Source: a virus. Taken from it: a stretch of DNA of 30,130 bases. Each line of letters starts with the position of its first letter. Positions within the stretch are counted from its first letter, which is position 1. Position numbers and translations under genes: made by a program. Below the pieces are notes generated by a model, which was not told where the DNA came from, ran no database searches, and was given only the letters and a program-made list of their open reading frames with translations. Of the stretch, positions 9,901-21,900 are shown one piece after another. The stretch is from the IMG/VR virus record IMGVR_UViG_3300042892_000945, positions 1 through 30,130 of that record; one strand, given 5' to 3'.

Positions 9901-12900
9901 TGTTAGTAACTTTGAGCATGGCATAGTGTTCGATAACACTACTTTATTCAATGATGTTATCTACAACCTTGTTACTGGGCTACGTCAAAATAGAATCACG
10001 TTGCGCGGAACTAAGACTGCGGAATGGAATGGCACAATCAATACTTGGGGCTTCATTCTCAATCAAGATAATGTTAAAGAATGGTCAAAGAATATTAAGT
10101 ATCCTAAGGGAGTAATTGTAAAATACAAGAACAAGTATTACGCTGCCCTTACACTAATTGAACCGACTGCTACCTTTAATGAGCTTAATTGGAAACTTAT
10201 AAACTATAATGATATACAAAAGGGACTATTGCCCAACAGTGCTACTAGATCATATGAAAGTACGCTGTACTATAATTGCAATGTCGCAAATCTAGAGCAG
10301 GATTCAGATTTATTATCCTATTCATTGATTGGGTATCGTCCAAGAGACTATCTAGCTCTTGCTGACTTAACCGACGTAGCACAGATCAATGTTTATAAAA
10401 ACATGATTAAGAATAAGGGTACTATCAACGCTGTCAGTGCGTTTGATGGCGCCACATTGCCACAGGGCGGAATTAAGTATGACGTATATGAAAATTGGGC
10501 TATCAAGTCCGGCGAATACGGTGGCGTACTAAGTCAAAACTTTGTAGAGTTTGGGTTAAACGAAAACGTATTGACCGGTAACCCAAGCATTGTATCACTA
10601 ACTAACGGCGTGTATACTGAAGGCGCCCAACAAGAAGTTCCGCTATACTCATTGTTAAATTACGGAACCCCTATCGTTGATCCAAATATTCTTGACACTA
10701 CAACTGACTATAAAAATGCATTGTATCCATCTGCCGGATATGCTAACTTTGATGATGTCAAGATGTCAGCGTTCTTTTATTCGGAACTAGCTAATTCTGT
10801 GAATAAAGCAGGACTCGTTGTTCCTATTCAAGACTTCTATGTAAGAGACTATTTCTGGTTAGCAAACTTTAAAGAGCAGTGGGGAATTTATGCTTGGCAA
10901 CCTATTGGTGCTGTTATTTCTGCATCTCCTAACAGTAATGGAACTGCTACAATAACATTCAATAAGCCACACAATCTATCAAGATTAGATCCTATTGCGA
11001 TTGTTAACTTTGCAGAAAACGTAGATGGTTATTTTATTGTATCACAAGTTGTCAATTTAAATCAAGTAATTATCAATCTAAACATCTCCAATACTCCTGA
11101 CAATATTATTCAGGGATTGGGCATAGGATTGTTGGTTACTAGTCAGCGAGTAGCAAAACCGTCCGACATTAATAACTTACCTTTACTAGAAGCTGAGTTT
11201 GTTAAGAACACCGTGTGGGTAGATGAAAACACAAACGGTGATTGGGCAGTGTATCGCAAAAATATCAATTACTTGCGTGAAGGTCAACTAACAGTAAACA
11301 ACACTACTAATTTTGGCGCAAGCGTGGCACACACTAATAACGTGGGATATTTAATTAGTGATCCGGCAAACGGCGTAGTGTATCGTTATTCTTACAATAT
11401 ATCCACCGACGATTATGAAATATCACAGACTATTACAAATGATACCTCGTTTGGTACCAAGATTGCATACAGTGATAACATATTTGCAATTTCACAGCCA
11501 ACTACCGACCCTAAAGTTTTCGTGTACGTTTGGAATGACACACGGGTTACTAATAATTTACTTGAGTGTCAAGTTATTGATGCACCGATCGGGGTAACTG
11601 ATTGGGGTAGCCAAATAGAAATTTCAGGCGATCAAAATTGGATTTACATCTCTGATAACCTAAATACTAAAGTTTATGTATACCGTAGAGATAGCATTGA
11701 GTTTAACGCAGGATACTTTACGACAGGCGAGACATACACCATCACTTCGTTATATGCAACAGTCCAAGCTGGTTCGTTTACTGTCGGTACAACATATACA
11801 ATCACTCAGCTAGGCACTACTGATTTCACACTTATTGGTGCTACTAGCAATGAAATAGGTCAAACATTTGTTGCGACTGCTGAAGGTACCGGTACGGGAG
11901 TAGCTACTGCGCCTGCTACTGACTTTACTGCATGCGGTGCCGTAGAAAACAGCATAGGTATAACATTTGTTGCAAGCGCATCGGTGCTTGCTAATACAAT
12001 GACAGCAGGATATGCGTATAAAATCGTAACCCTAAGCACTACCGATTGGAATGCAATTGGTTATGTAGGTACTCCTACTATAGGGGGAACGTTTGTATAT
12101 AACGGGGCTAGTTTTACGGGTTCAGGAACTGTTACCGGTAATGTCAGTAGTACTACAGGTACCGCAATACAAGTAACATATCAAGAAAGTGCGATCATTG
12201 ACGGAACTTCTTTGGGCTTAACCGGTACTGATGGCTTTGGTAAGTCAATCGCAACTGACCATTATAGTACGGCTGTCTTTATCGGTGCACCTAACAAGGA
12301 CTATAGTGGTTCTATCACCGATTGGGGAAGTGCTTACTCATATCAAAGATCAGTACAGAGATTTGAAGCGCAATTTACTACAGTTTCATATATACCTAGC
12401 ACGTTTGTATTAGGTTGGTCACCTGCTACAACTTCATATGATGTTTTGTCTACTAACGGAACTACTGATGTAATAACATTAAATACTGCTGCTGGTATCT
12501 CAGTTAATGATCCCATCATATTCACTGGCGTTGGATTATCTGGTACTAATATTACAGAAAATAAAACTTATTATGTGGCAGCGGCCCCTGTAGGCAATAC
12601 TATTACTATTAAGCTTAGCCGTTCAACTACTGATGTGTTCAACATTAACACTGTTGGTTCAATCACTACTGCTACTGCAATACTACAAGACACTCCTCTA
12701 TATGTTGTTGTCAACGGAACGTTAGTTTCTGATAGTAACTATGGTGTATCGGGTAATACTTTGTTTTATACCGGTAACCTAACAGCAGGTGATATTGTGG
12801 ACGTTAGCGGCAGCAGCTTCTACCAATCACAGTCATTTAATTCTAACTTTGCAGATAGAATTAATATTCAATTTGGGTCTGCCCTAGACGTAACGCAAAC

Positions 12901-15900
12901 CTCTTCGGAGCTATTGATAGGAAGCCCGTTCGAAATTTCTGAAGAAAATCAAGAAGGCAGCGTCTATAGATTTACTAACGCTGGTGCAAGATTCGGCGTA
13001 ATTGTGGGCGAGGAAGAATGCAATTTAGGAGCTGACACTACCATCTTCATCAACGGTTATTCTGTAAATGTATTGGCCGGTAATGCTACTATTGTTGCTA
13101 CTGCAATTAATAATACAAACGTGCCAAATGTTCAGGCTTCAGCAACAGAAGATAACAGGTTGATTATTCAAATTGTTGATCAAAATATTGCCAACATAAA
13201 CAATAAATTGGCAGTAGCTGCGTTTGATAACACTTCACTCACGCAATTGGGAATTGCTATCTACACGCCTTCGCAAATAATTACTTGCCCGAACGAATTC
13301 GGACCAACTCAGTTTGGTAAAGCTATCAAGTTTAACGAATTTGATTCAGTAATCATCGGCGCACCAGTCGGGGCAAATATTGTAGGCACAACGTTTGATT
13401 TTACTGATGACGAAAACTTAGATAACGATACGGTCTTTGATAATAACGCAACTAGATTTGTTGACAGTTATCCAAACTCTGGTGCAGTGTATATGTTTGA
13501 CCTGTTGTCAAACTATAATGGAAGTGCTACTAATCCTGGTGCGTTTGTTTACGCACAGACAGTCAACACACCTGCAATTGACGTTGAGTTAAGTCCATTA
13601 TATGGCCTCGCTATCGATTTTAATAACAACTCAGTTATCGTCGGTGCACCCAACACTATCGTTACTTCGGCCACTACAGGCAATGTAACAACTTTTGTTA
13701 ATGCAACCGGCATCAGAGATTGGAGTGAATTTAGACAGAGCAGCGCCATCGTTGACATTAACAAAATTCAAAACACTCAAATCTTCAGTGCTATTACTAA
13801 TAACACCTTAATTAATCTAGACTATATGGATCCGTTACAGGATAAGCTACTAGGCGCAATCAGAGAAAATATTGATTTTGTTTCTTCAACTGATCCAGCA
13901 AGTTATAATAATGATGCTGCTAGCCTTACCGGATATGTTTGGGGTGCTGAACAGCTTGGTAGAATTTGGTTCAACACTAGAAATGTTCGCTTTGTAAACT
14001 ATCACCAAAATGATGTAGTATACAACAGTGAGTATTGGGGAACTCTATTCCCAGGCTCTACTGTTTTGGTAGCTACGTGGGTAGCTAGTAACGTTCCTCC
14101 TTCGCAGTATCGCGGCCCGGGCATCCCTATTGATCCGTCTCGCTATTGTGTTGGTAGCACAATGAATGCTTCTAACGTGGTGACTCCGGTATATTACTTC
14201 TGGGCTAGAAATACTAATCTCATCGATAGAAAGAGAGAAAAGACATTAGCAGATACCGTAATTGCCGAATACATCCAGAACCCACAAAGTTCGGGGATTG
14301 CATATCTTGCTCCATTGCTACCTAATACATTTGCATTGTACAATTCTAATCAATATATCAACGTAGCAGATGCAGTATTACATTTAGGCTTTGCATCAGG
14401 TTCAGCTAGTGATATTGTTCACAATGAATATTCACTCATTAGACAAAACTACGCAGATGATTTCTTGCCAGGGTTGCCTGCATCAATCTATTCTCCGGTT
14501 ACGTTCCCTAATAGAGTACTATATCCGTCGACGGGCGAAGCTGAGGTTCCCACATCACTCTATGCTAGAATGCTAGATAGTTTATCTGGATGTGCGGCTG
14601 GCGGCGAAGTAGTTCCTAATCCGTTCTTGCCTAAGGCAGTTCAGTCGGGTATATTAGCTCGCCCAAGACAGAGCTTCTTCTATAACAGACTTATGGCAGT
14701 ACAGAATTACTTGACCTATGCAAATGCGATATTAATCCAGTACCCAATCACTGAAATAAGACCAAATGTAACGTTTGCATTCGCACAAGACGAATTCTTC
14801 AACACACCTAATTTTTGGAATTTAACAAATTGGTGGTTACCTGGTTACTCAAATGATACTCGTGCTGCTATGCTAGTTCCGTTATATGCTGACTTAGCTG
14901 AACTCTCTGTTGCTACCGGAACTATCGTTAAAGTAGAACAGAATGGCCAAGGCTTGTTTGAAATGTATCGCTATGATGCAAACGATGTTTGGACTAGAAT
15001 AGGACTTGAAAATGGAACCTTCCAGTTCAATAGTTACTTGTGGGATTACGATGAAGCTGGGTTTGGTTTCGGCAACGACTTCTTTGACACAACTCCTTAT
15101 GATTTGTATCCTAGTGAAGAAACTAGAAATATAGTGAGAGCATTAAACGAACAGGTTTATGTAGGTAACTTAGCAGAATACCGAAACAAGAGTTTGATTT
15201 TACTGTTTGAGTATATCCAAAGTGAAACAATAGAATCACAAAACTACTTGCCGTGGCTCAGCAAAACTTCGTTAGCTGATGTATTCCACACTGTTCGTCA
15301 ACTACAACCCTTCCAAGTATTCAAGTCAGACAACGTTGAGTTTCTAGAAGGCTATCTTAACGAAGTAAAGCCTTATCACGTTGTCATCAAAGAATTCTTA
15401 ATCAAGTATGATGGTTTGGAAGAATTCACCGGTGATATTACTGACTTTGATTTGCCAGCAACTTATAACACTGAAGTACAGCAATATATTACTCCGCAGC
15501 TAGTCTATTCTGTTCCGGATAATGAATATCAATACGAGGTAGATAGTCCGATTTGGTCTACTCTCCCGTATACTCAGTGGTATCAAAACTATGGACTATC
15601 TATTGTCGGTGAACCTAATTACAATATCACTGCAATACAGTCATATATGGATTTGGGCACACGTTCAGTTATTGTAGATAATGCTTCAGGATTCCCAGTG
15701 AATGGTGTAATCCAAATCGGACAAGAAACAATTGCCTATTCATCTGTAGACAGAGATTTGAATATTCTAGGAGGATTGTCTCGTGGATTTAATCAAACAG
15801 CAATATCCGAACATATACCAGGTGAGCAGGTTTTCATTGACTTACCGCCTGTCGTAGTACTCAATGAGGGCGAGGGATATACTTTTGTTCCTAGAGTTAC

Positions 15901-18900
15901 TGCTGACATTGATCTATCAATTCATTCTGCTCCGAGAAAAGCAGCTATTCTCCAGGCAGTAATGAGTGGGGATAGAGTTACTGCAATCACCGTAGTAGAT
16001 CCCGGTGACGGATATCCTACATTACCAACAATCAATATCGAATCGGCATACACGGTTTATTTTGCTGATACTGACATCAATGCGGCCCTCAGTACTATAA
16101 ATGTATTTGCGTCTCAGCTAACCACTGGCGAAATTGTTAAATTTAGAAGCGGATCTAATGGTGCTACGCCTACTAAACTACAAGACAATCAGTGGTATTA
16201 TATCGGGGTATTGGAATCTCTTCCGGCAGTCGTTATTGCACTATACACTAGCTATAGTGATGCAGTCAAGGACCAAAACAGAATTGCAATTGCACCGGGC
16301 TTGGTATCAGATAATATGTCAATCTCGCCGGGAGCAAGAGCATCAATCATAACTTCCTCTGCCCCTATTCGTGAAAATAATATCACGCTTAGATTTGACA
16401 GAACTACCTATGACTCTCAGGTTCTTGATTGGGAAACCGGCGCATTCTATGGTGCGTTCTTTGCAGGTACCTACTATAATAGCGACAAGGTGTCTAGCTC
16501 TGCTATTACGCTAGAGAATGTAGAGCCAGATATTAACACTGTTCTTGCGAGTGCGCAGGGCGTAGCATTACAAATTTCTAATATAGAGAATGATAGAGAG
16601 CTATCCTGGTCATCGTTTATGCGATATGTGTCAGGTACTTTTTCTTCTAATAATGCAATCCAGCTAATTCCGCAAGACGGTAATAATCCAGATTTATCTG
16701 AACTTGAACCTAATGCTTCAGGCACCACAAACGGATTTTATGTAGGGATGCCGGTAATGTTTGTGGGAGCAGTTCCTGCTGGACTTAGTGAAAACCAAAC
16801 TTACTATGTCTCAGAAATACACGATCAGTTGCAATTTTCTGTTTCGCTGACAGATGGTGGTTCTTCTATCACTCTATCAAATGCTACGATAGGTCAGCAG
16901 GGTCTTGTTATGTATACAGCCGAAGTTACTGACACTGCAATTCTTACGGTAGATTACCCTGGCATTCTTGAAGTAACCGCTACTCAAGCGACGACCAATG
17001 CAATAACTGTACCACTGACTTCAGTAGGAACAGGTGGCACAATAGGGTTCTATACTAATCTTCCTCTATACTTTACTGGTACTACGTTTAGTAATGTTAT
17101 ACCAAACTTGACGTATTACGTAACAACTGTAATAGACAACGAAACTTTTACTATTAGCGAATTCGAAAACCCAGTATCATCTACTATTACTGCTACTACT
17201 ACTTCTACTAACGTTTTAACGGTTGAGTCTACAGTTGGTTTTAATAGAAATGATCCTATTATTATCACATCATTAACTGGTGGATTAGTTACTAGCAATA
17301 TAGTTGCTGGCACAACATATTATGTAAGCCAAATTATTAGCAGCAATCAACTTAGTATTTCTGCGGTAGTCAACGGTCCATTAGTTGCACTAGCGACTAC
17401 AGTAGGTTCAGCTACTATTACAAGTCAAAAAGACGTAGTACAGTTTGAAACAATGACTGGTTCAATGACTATGAACGTCTCGTTACCGGTAAGTCCTGGA
17501 CAAATCAACGGACAGTTGTTTACGTTATATCAAACATCAGAACAATATCCAAATGTCGAATCAGAAAGCTATAGCGACCTTATCGTAAGAAACATTAGAG
17601 CTACTATAGGAACTAATTATGGCGTAGCTGTGAATAGAATAGCTATCAGTGAGTTAGAAGGCGGTACTAATAACTTCTATGTCAACATGCCATTGCGTGT
17701 ATCGGTCAATGTTGGCAATTTGATTGCCGGCACAAATTATTATATTACCGAGTACTCAGGTGAGGAAATTCCTGATCCGGAAAATGCCGGAGAAACTATT
17801 AACAGACCAAACATTAAGGTAGAAGTTACTACTACATCAAGTATCGGTAACGTGCTGGTCAGTACAATTGATCTTTTACAAGGCTATATAGGAACTGCTT
17901 CATTGTATGAAGGTATGCCTATTGAATTCTCTGGTTTAGGATTGGGCGGGATTGTTATAGGACAGCAATATTTTGTTAAAAATATTATTGATGCCACTAA
18001 TTTTACTATTTCTGAATTGCCCGGCGGAGCCGCTCTAGTAGTAACTACTGCTAACGGAATCATGATTGGCATCGGCGATCCGTATATTGTTGTTTCCGAT
18101 ACTATACCTTTAGGTTCTGTTTTCAGCTTAGCTAACGATGTTCCTGCTACTAACACTGTATCCTTTACACAGTTTGTCACTGGCATACCTGAGTTTACTC
18201 TATCTTATATGGTGGGCGGATATAGAGCTATCATTACTGATGCAGGGTCTGGTTTTGCAATAAACAATCAAATTGCAATTTCCGGAACTGCGGTCAACGG
18301 GACATCTCCTAGAAATGATCTAACACTGACCGTCAATACTATAGATGAGTTCGGTGGAATAACTTCAGTTATTCGTACAGGTACCCCTCCTGAAATTGCT
18401 AGCAACTATTATTTACAAGTTCGTTCAGAAAACACCCTTGCTGTGTATGAAAATGCGTTGATGACAATACCTGCTAGTGGACTAGAGTTGCCCTATACTG
18501 GATACACTACTGCCACTGTGACAACTGCTACTACAGATACATTAACTGTAGATACTACGGGCTTTGAAAATTATGACGAAGTATACTTCACTGGTGAAAT
18601 CCCAACAAGTATCGTTCTTGGACAAGCATATTACTTGTACAACGTAACCAGCACTACAACACAAGTCACTGAAGTTCCGAACGATGCAACAACGTTGGTA
18701 ACTGGAATTACATTTGGTTCAGCATTTACGATGGCGAAATTAGGCAGCATTGCATTATTACCGGAGCCTTTCTATTTCAACCAAAGCGTAGTCAAATTTA
18801 ACAATCGTGTGTATATTTGTGTCATCTCAAACAATGATGATGAATTCATTTTTGGTAAGTGGGAACTAGTAGACAGCGGCGACCGTAGACTAAATGCTAT

Positions 18901-21900
18901 GGATAGAGTAATTGGTTATTATCAGCCCACAGTAAATATGCCGGGTGTTGACCTTACACAGTTGTTTGAGGGAGTAACATATCCTAATTCAACATACTTA
19001 GGAAATGCATTCCAGCCGGACGAGCAATATACTCTTGACACAACGCTAGTCGATCTTCCTTTCTATCCTAGCGATGCTGATGTTACTGGTGTAGTGTATG
19101 ACGGTTCACGTTATTTGGCTAGTACTAATCTACCCGGATACAGTGCTGTTCTACTAAGTGCAGACGGCGAAAATTGGCAGATTACTCGTCTAACAAATAC
19201 TAATATCAATCTTACAAATATCGTGTATAACACACCAACTTACTTAATCACTAGCTCTAATCCAGCAACTCCTATTTTAGTAAGCAGTGACGGAATAGTA
19301 TGGACTAGTGATTTGTACTATATCCCATTCGGCACCGATACTTCTATTCCATATGAAGTAGTAGCGTTGTCTAATGCTAGACTATCTATTAATAGCGCCG
19401 CATATTGCAGCAATGGCGGGGCCTGGATAGCGGTAGGCGAATCTATTCTAAGAAGTACTGATGACATTATTTGGGAAGAGACGGTTACCTTTGACCCAAC
19501 TTACTCATATGAATTATATGGTGTGTCTCCGATAACAGGAACTAACTGTATGGGTCTGGTTGCAGTAGGAAAAGGTAAAGAACCAGATTATTCAACTGGT
19601 GTAACTCAGCTAGTAGACATCAATTTGTTCTTCTATAGTTCAGATAGCATCAATTGGTCCCAGTCACCCGCACTCACTAATAAAGGCTTCTATGGCGTAT
19701 CTAGTGACAGTAGCATTGTTATCTCGGTTGGTGAAAGTGGCGTAATATATTATACACAAAACGGATTTGACTGGTTTGGTATAAATGAAGTCGAATGTAC
19801 GTTTGTGAACTCATCAACTAATGTATTAAATGTAACCGGGACTGCTGGATTTGTTGGCGGCGCATCAGGCACGCCAGTAAGATTCAACAAAGCATTCTCT
19901 AGCATTGCTGCTAACACAACTTATTATGTTAAATCAATAGTTTCAAGCACACAGGTCACCTTGTCTGATACGTTGAACGGTACAGAAAAAACATTAACTA
20001 CTAGTTCTGTCCCTGCAGGCACTAGAATGTTTATCTATGATGCAGCAGATCCAAATCCTGCAACATTGCGAGATCTTACATATGCTAATGGTGTTTGGAT
20101 TGCAGTAGGTGATAATGGAACTATCAAAACTTCAGCAACCGGGTTTATTTGGAACGAGGTATCTCTAACAATTACTGCTGATTTGAATAGCATAACATAT
20201 AATGCTAGCGACACATCATTTGTTGCTTCGGGCGAAAACAACACTATTCTGACTAGTACCGACAATGGCGTAACTTGGGATGAAACATCAATATTCACTC
20301 CTATACCTACAGCCTATGATGTTCAGGGAGCTGATTTCCAATTCGGTTATGCCCCTGAAGAATTAGTAGCAGGTGTAATATCAGATAATTTTGCAATGAT
20401 TGTGAATACTCGCCCCGGCACAAATTGGCCAGTTGTTGAGTACGGTCACACCGGCTATAACGCAATATCAGTCGAATTGACTCCGACAGATGGAACGCAA
20501 CTAGAATATAGCTTTGCAAATGTTGCAAAGGTTCCAGCTCATGTTAGTATTCAAGTTATTAACGGAAACACAGGATTAGGAACAACACTATCGCCTAACA
20601 GTTATGATATTGATTGGGTAAACAAACTAGTAACCCTAAATGCTCCGTTATCTTTCTCTCCAAGACTTGATAAACTAAGAATTGATGTCTACGAAGTAGG
20701 TAACGGCGACCAGCTAGTTAAATCTAGCACAGACACCTTGCCTATCAAAACCTCAGCGACGACTGGATTCAATGAGATTGATTTAAATTGTAATTACAGT
20801 GCAGTAATTTATGCAGGAAGCGGCGCGCTCCGCCCCGGAACTGACAACGTAAATGTTAGAGTATTTGAAACTGAAGCAATTGCTGATAGAATTTTCTGTG
20901 ATGACGTAGCAGACTTTATTTTAAACAGTCCGATTAGTTTCCAAGGTTTACCGTTCGGCGGACTCCAAGAAGAAACAGTATATTATGTAAAGACTATCAG
21001 TGTTGCATCTAATGCTATTACTGTATCAGAGGTGTACGATACTATAAGTGGTCAAGCAGGACCCACTACAGAATTGACTGACGCTACCGGTGAAATGTTT
21101 GCAAACATTCAAAATGGTGTTGGCGCGATATGGTCTGACCCTGTAGTTGACCACAATGGTGAAAAATTAGTATTTGGTGGAACAGGTTTGATTACCAGAA
21201 CAATAGCTTCAAGCGATACAATTGTTACCGGAACTACCTCAGGCTTGATAGTAGGAACACCTATCACATTCGGTCAAGCATCGTTTGGCGCGCTAGTACC
21301 TTTCCAAAGATATTATATTCAGTCAATCGTTGATGGAAACGAGTTTACTATTTCCGAAACTCAAGGTGGTCCGGTGGTATCTCAAGTTGATTTTGTCGGT
21401 CAAACTAGATACGTAACAAACGATTATGCTATTGGTTCTCGCCCTGGTAACCAGGCTAGACTTGTGTTTGCTACGAACACTTATACCAATGATACGGATT
21501 ATATTGTATTCTCTATTTTTGGAGAAACTATACCGGAACAGTACGGATATGCATTGCCTGAAACAGAATATTTTGCAGGGAACGGGTCAACCGCAGAGTT
21601 CTATCTTAACAATTTTGTTGGTTATAACAATCCTAATAATGCGGTAGTCGAAGTGAATGGTATACGTTTAACTAAGTCGCAATATACTATTGATCCTGTT
21701 CTGAATGTTGTTACTTTTGTAAGTCCTCCTATCGCAGATTCTACGGTATCAGTGACGACCTACAATGATACTACTAGACAGTATCTTACAAGTCAGTACA
21801 ATGTAACTGGTAACCCTGGATCATCTTTGGTGAATTTAGTCGTAGTAGCTACTACGCAAGAAGTCGGAACATATGATCAGGACACGCCGGTAGTACAGAC

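Larger units (their letters stand above)
11300..13790 (+). other. FG-GAP (integrin-like) beta-propeller in the giant protein, with insertions
   Basis: Seven blade-like repeats follow the linker VWVDENTNGDWAVYRK. Their starts are NFGASVAHTNNVGYLISDP, SFGTKIAYSDNIFAISQP, WGSQIEISGDQNWIYISD, FGKSIATDHYSTAVFIGAPN, FGSALDVTQTSSELLIGSP, FGKAIKFNEFDSVIIGAPVG and YGLAIDFNNNSVIVGAPN. Each pairs an FG-like start with a GAP-like turn, and several end in VY.Y or VYMF, as in integrin-type FG-GAP propellers. The regular spacing is broken after blade 3 by a nested repeat cluster (11708-12142), after blade 4 by a YYV/FTIS-like module and after blade 5 by another stretch. The propeller lies between core blocks 1 and 2. 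Such domains usually mediate adhesion; function here is inferred. Confidence 0.7.

Noticed and set aside
19081-20300. Sialidase enzyme activity for the Asp-box propeller
   Set aside because: Asp-boxes are structural. The arginine triad, tyrosine and acid/base residues of sialidases could not be placed, so only the fold is claimed.
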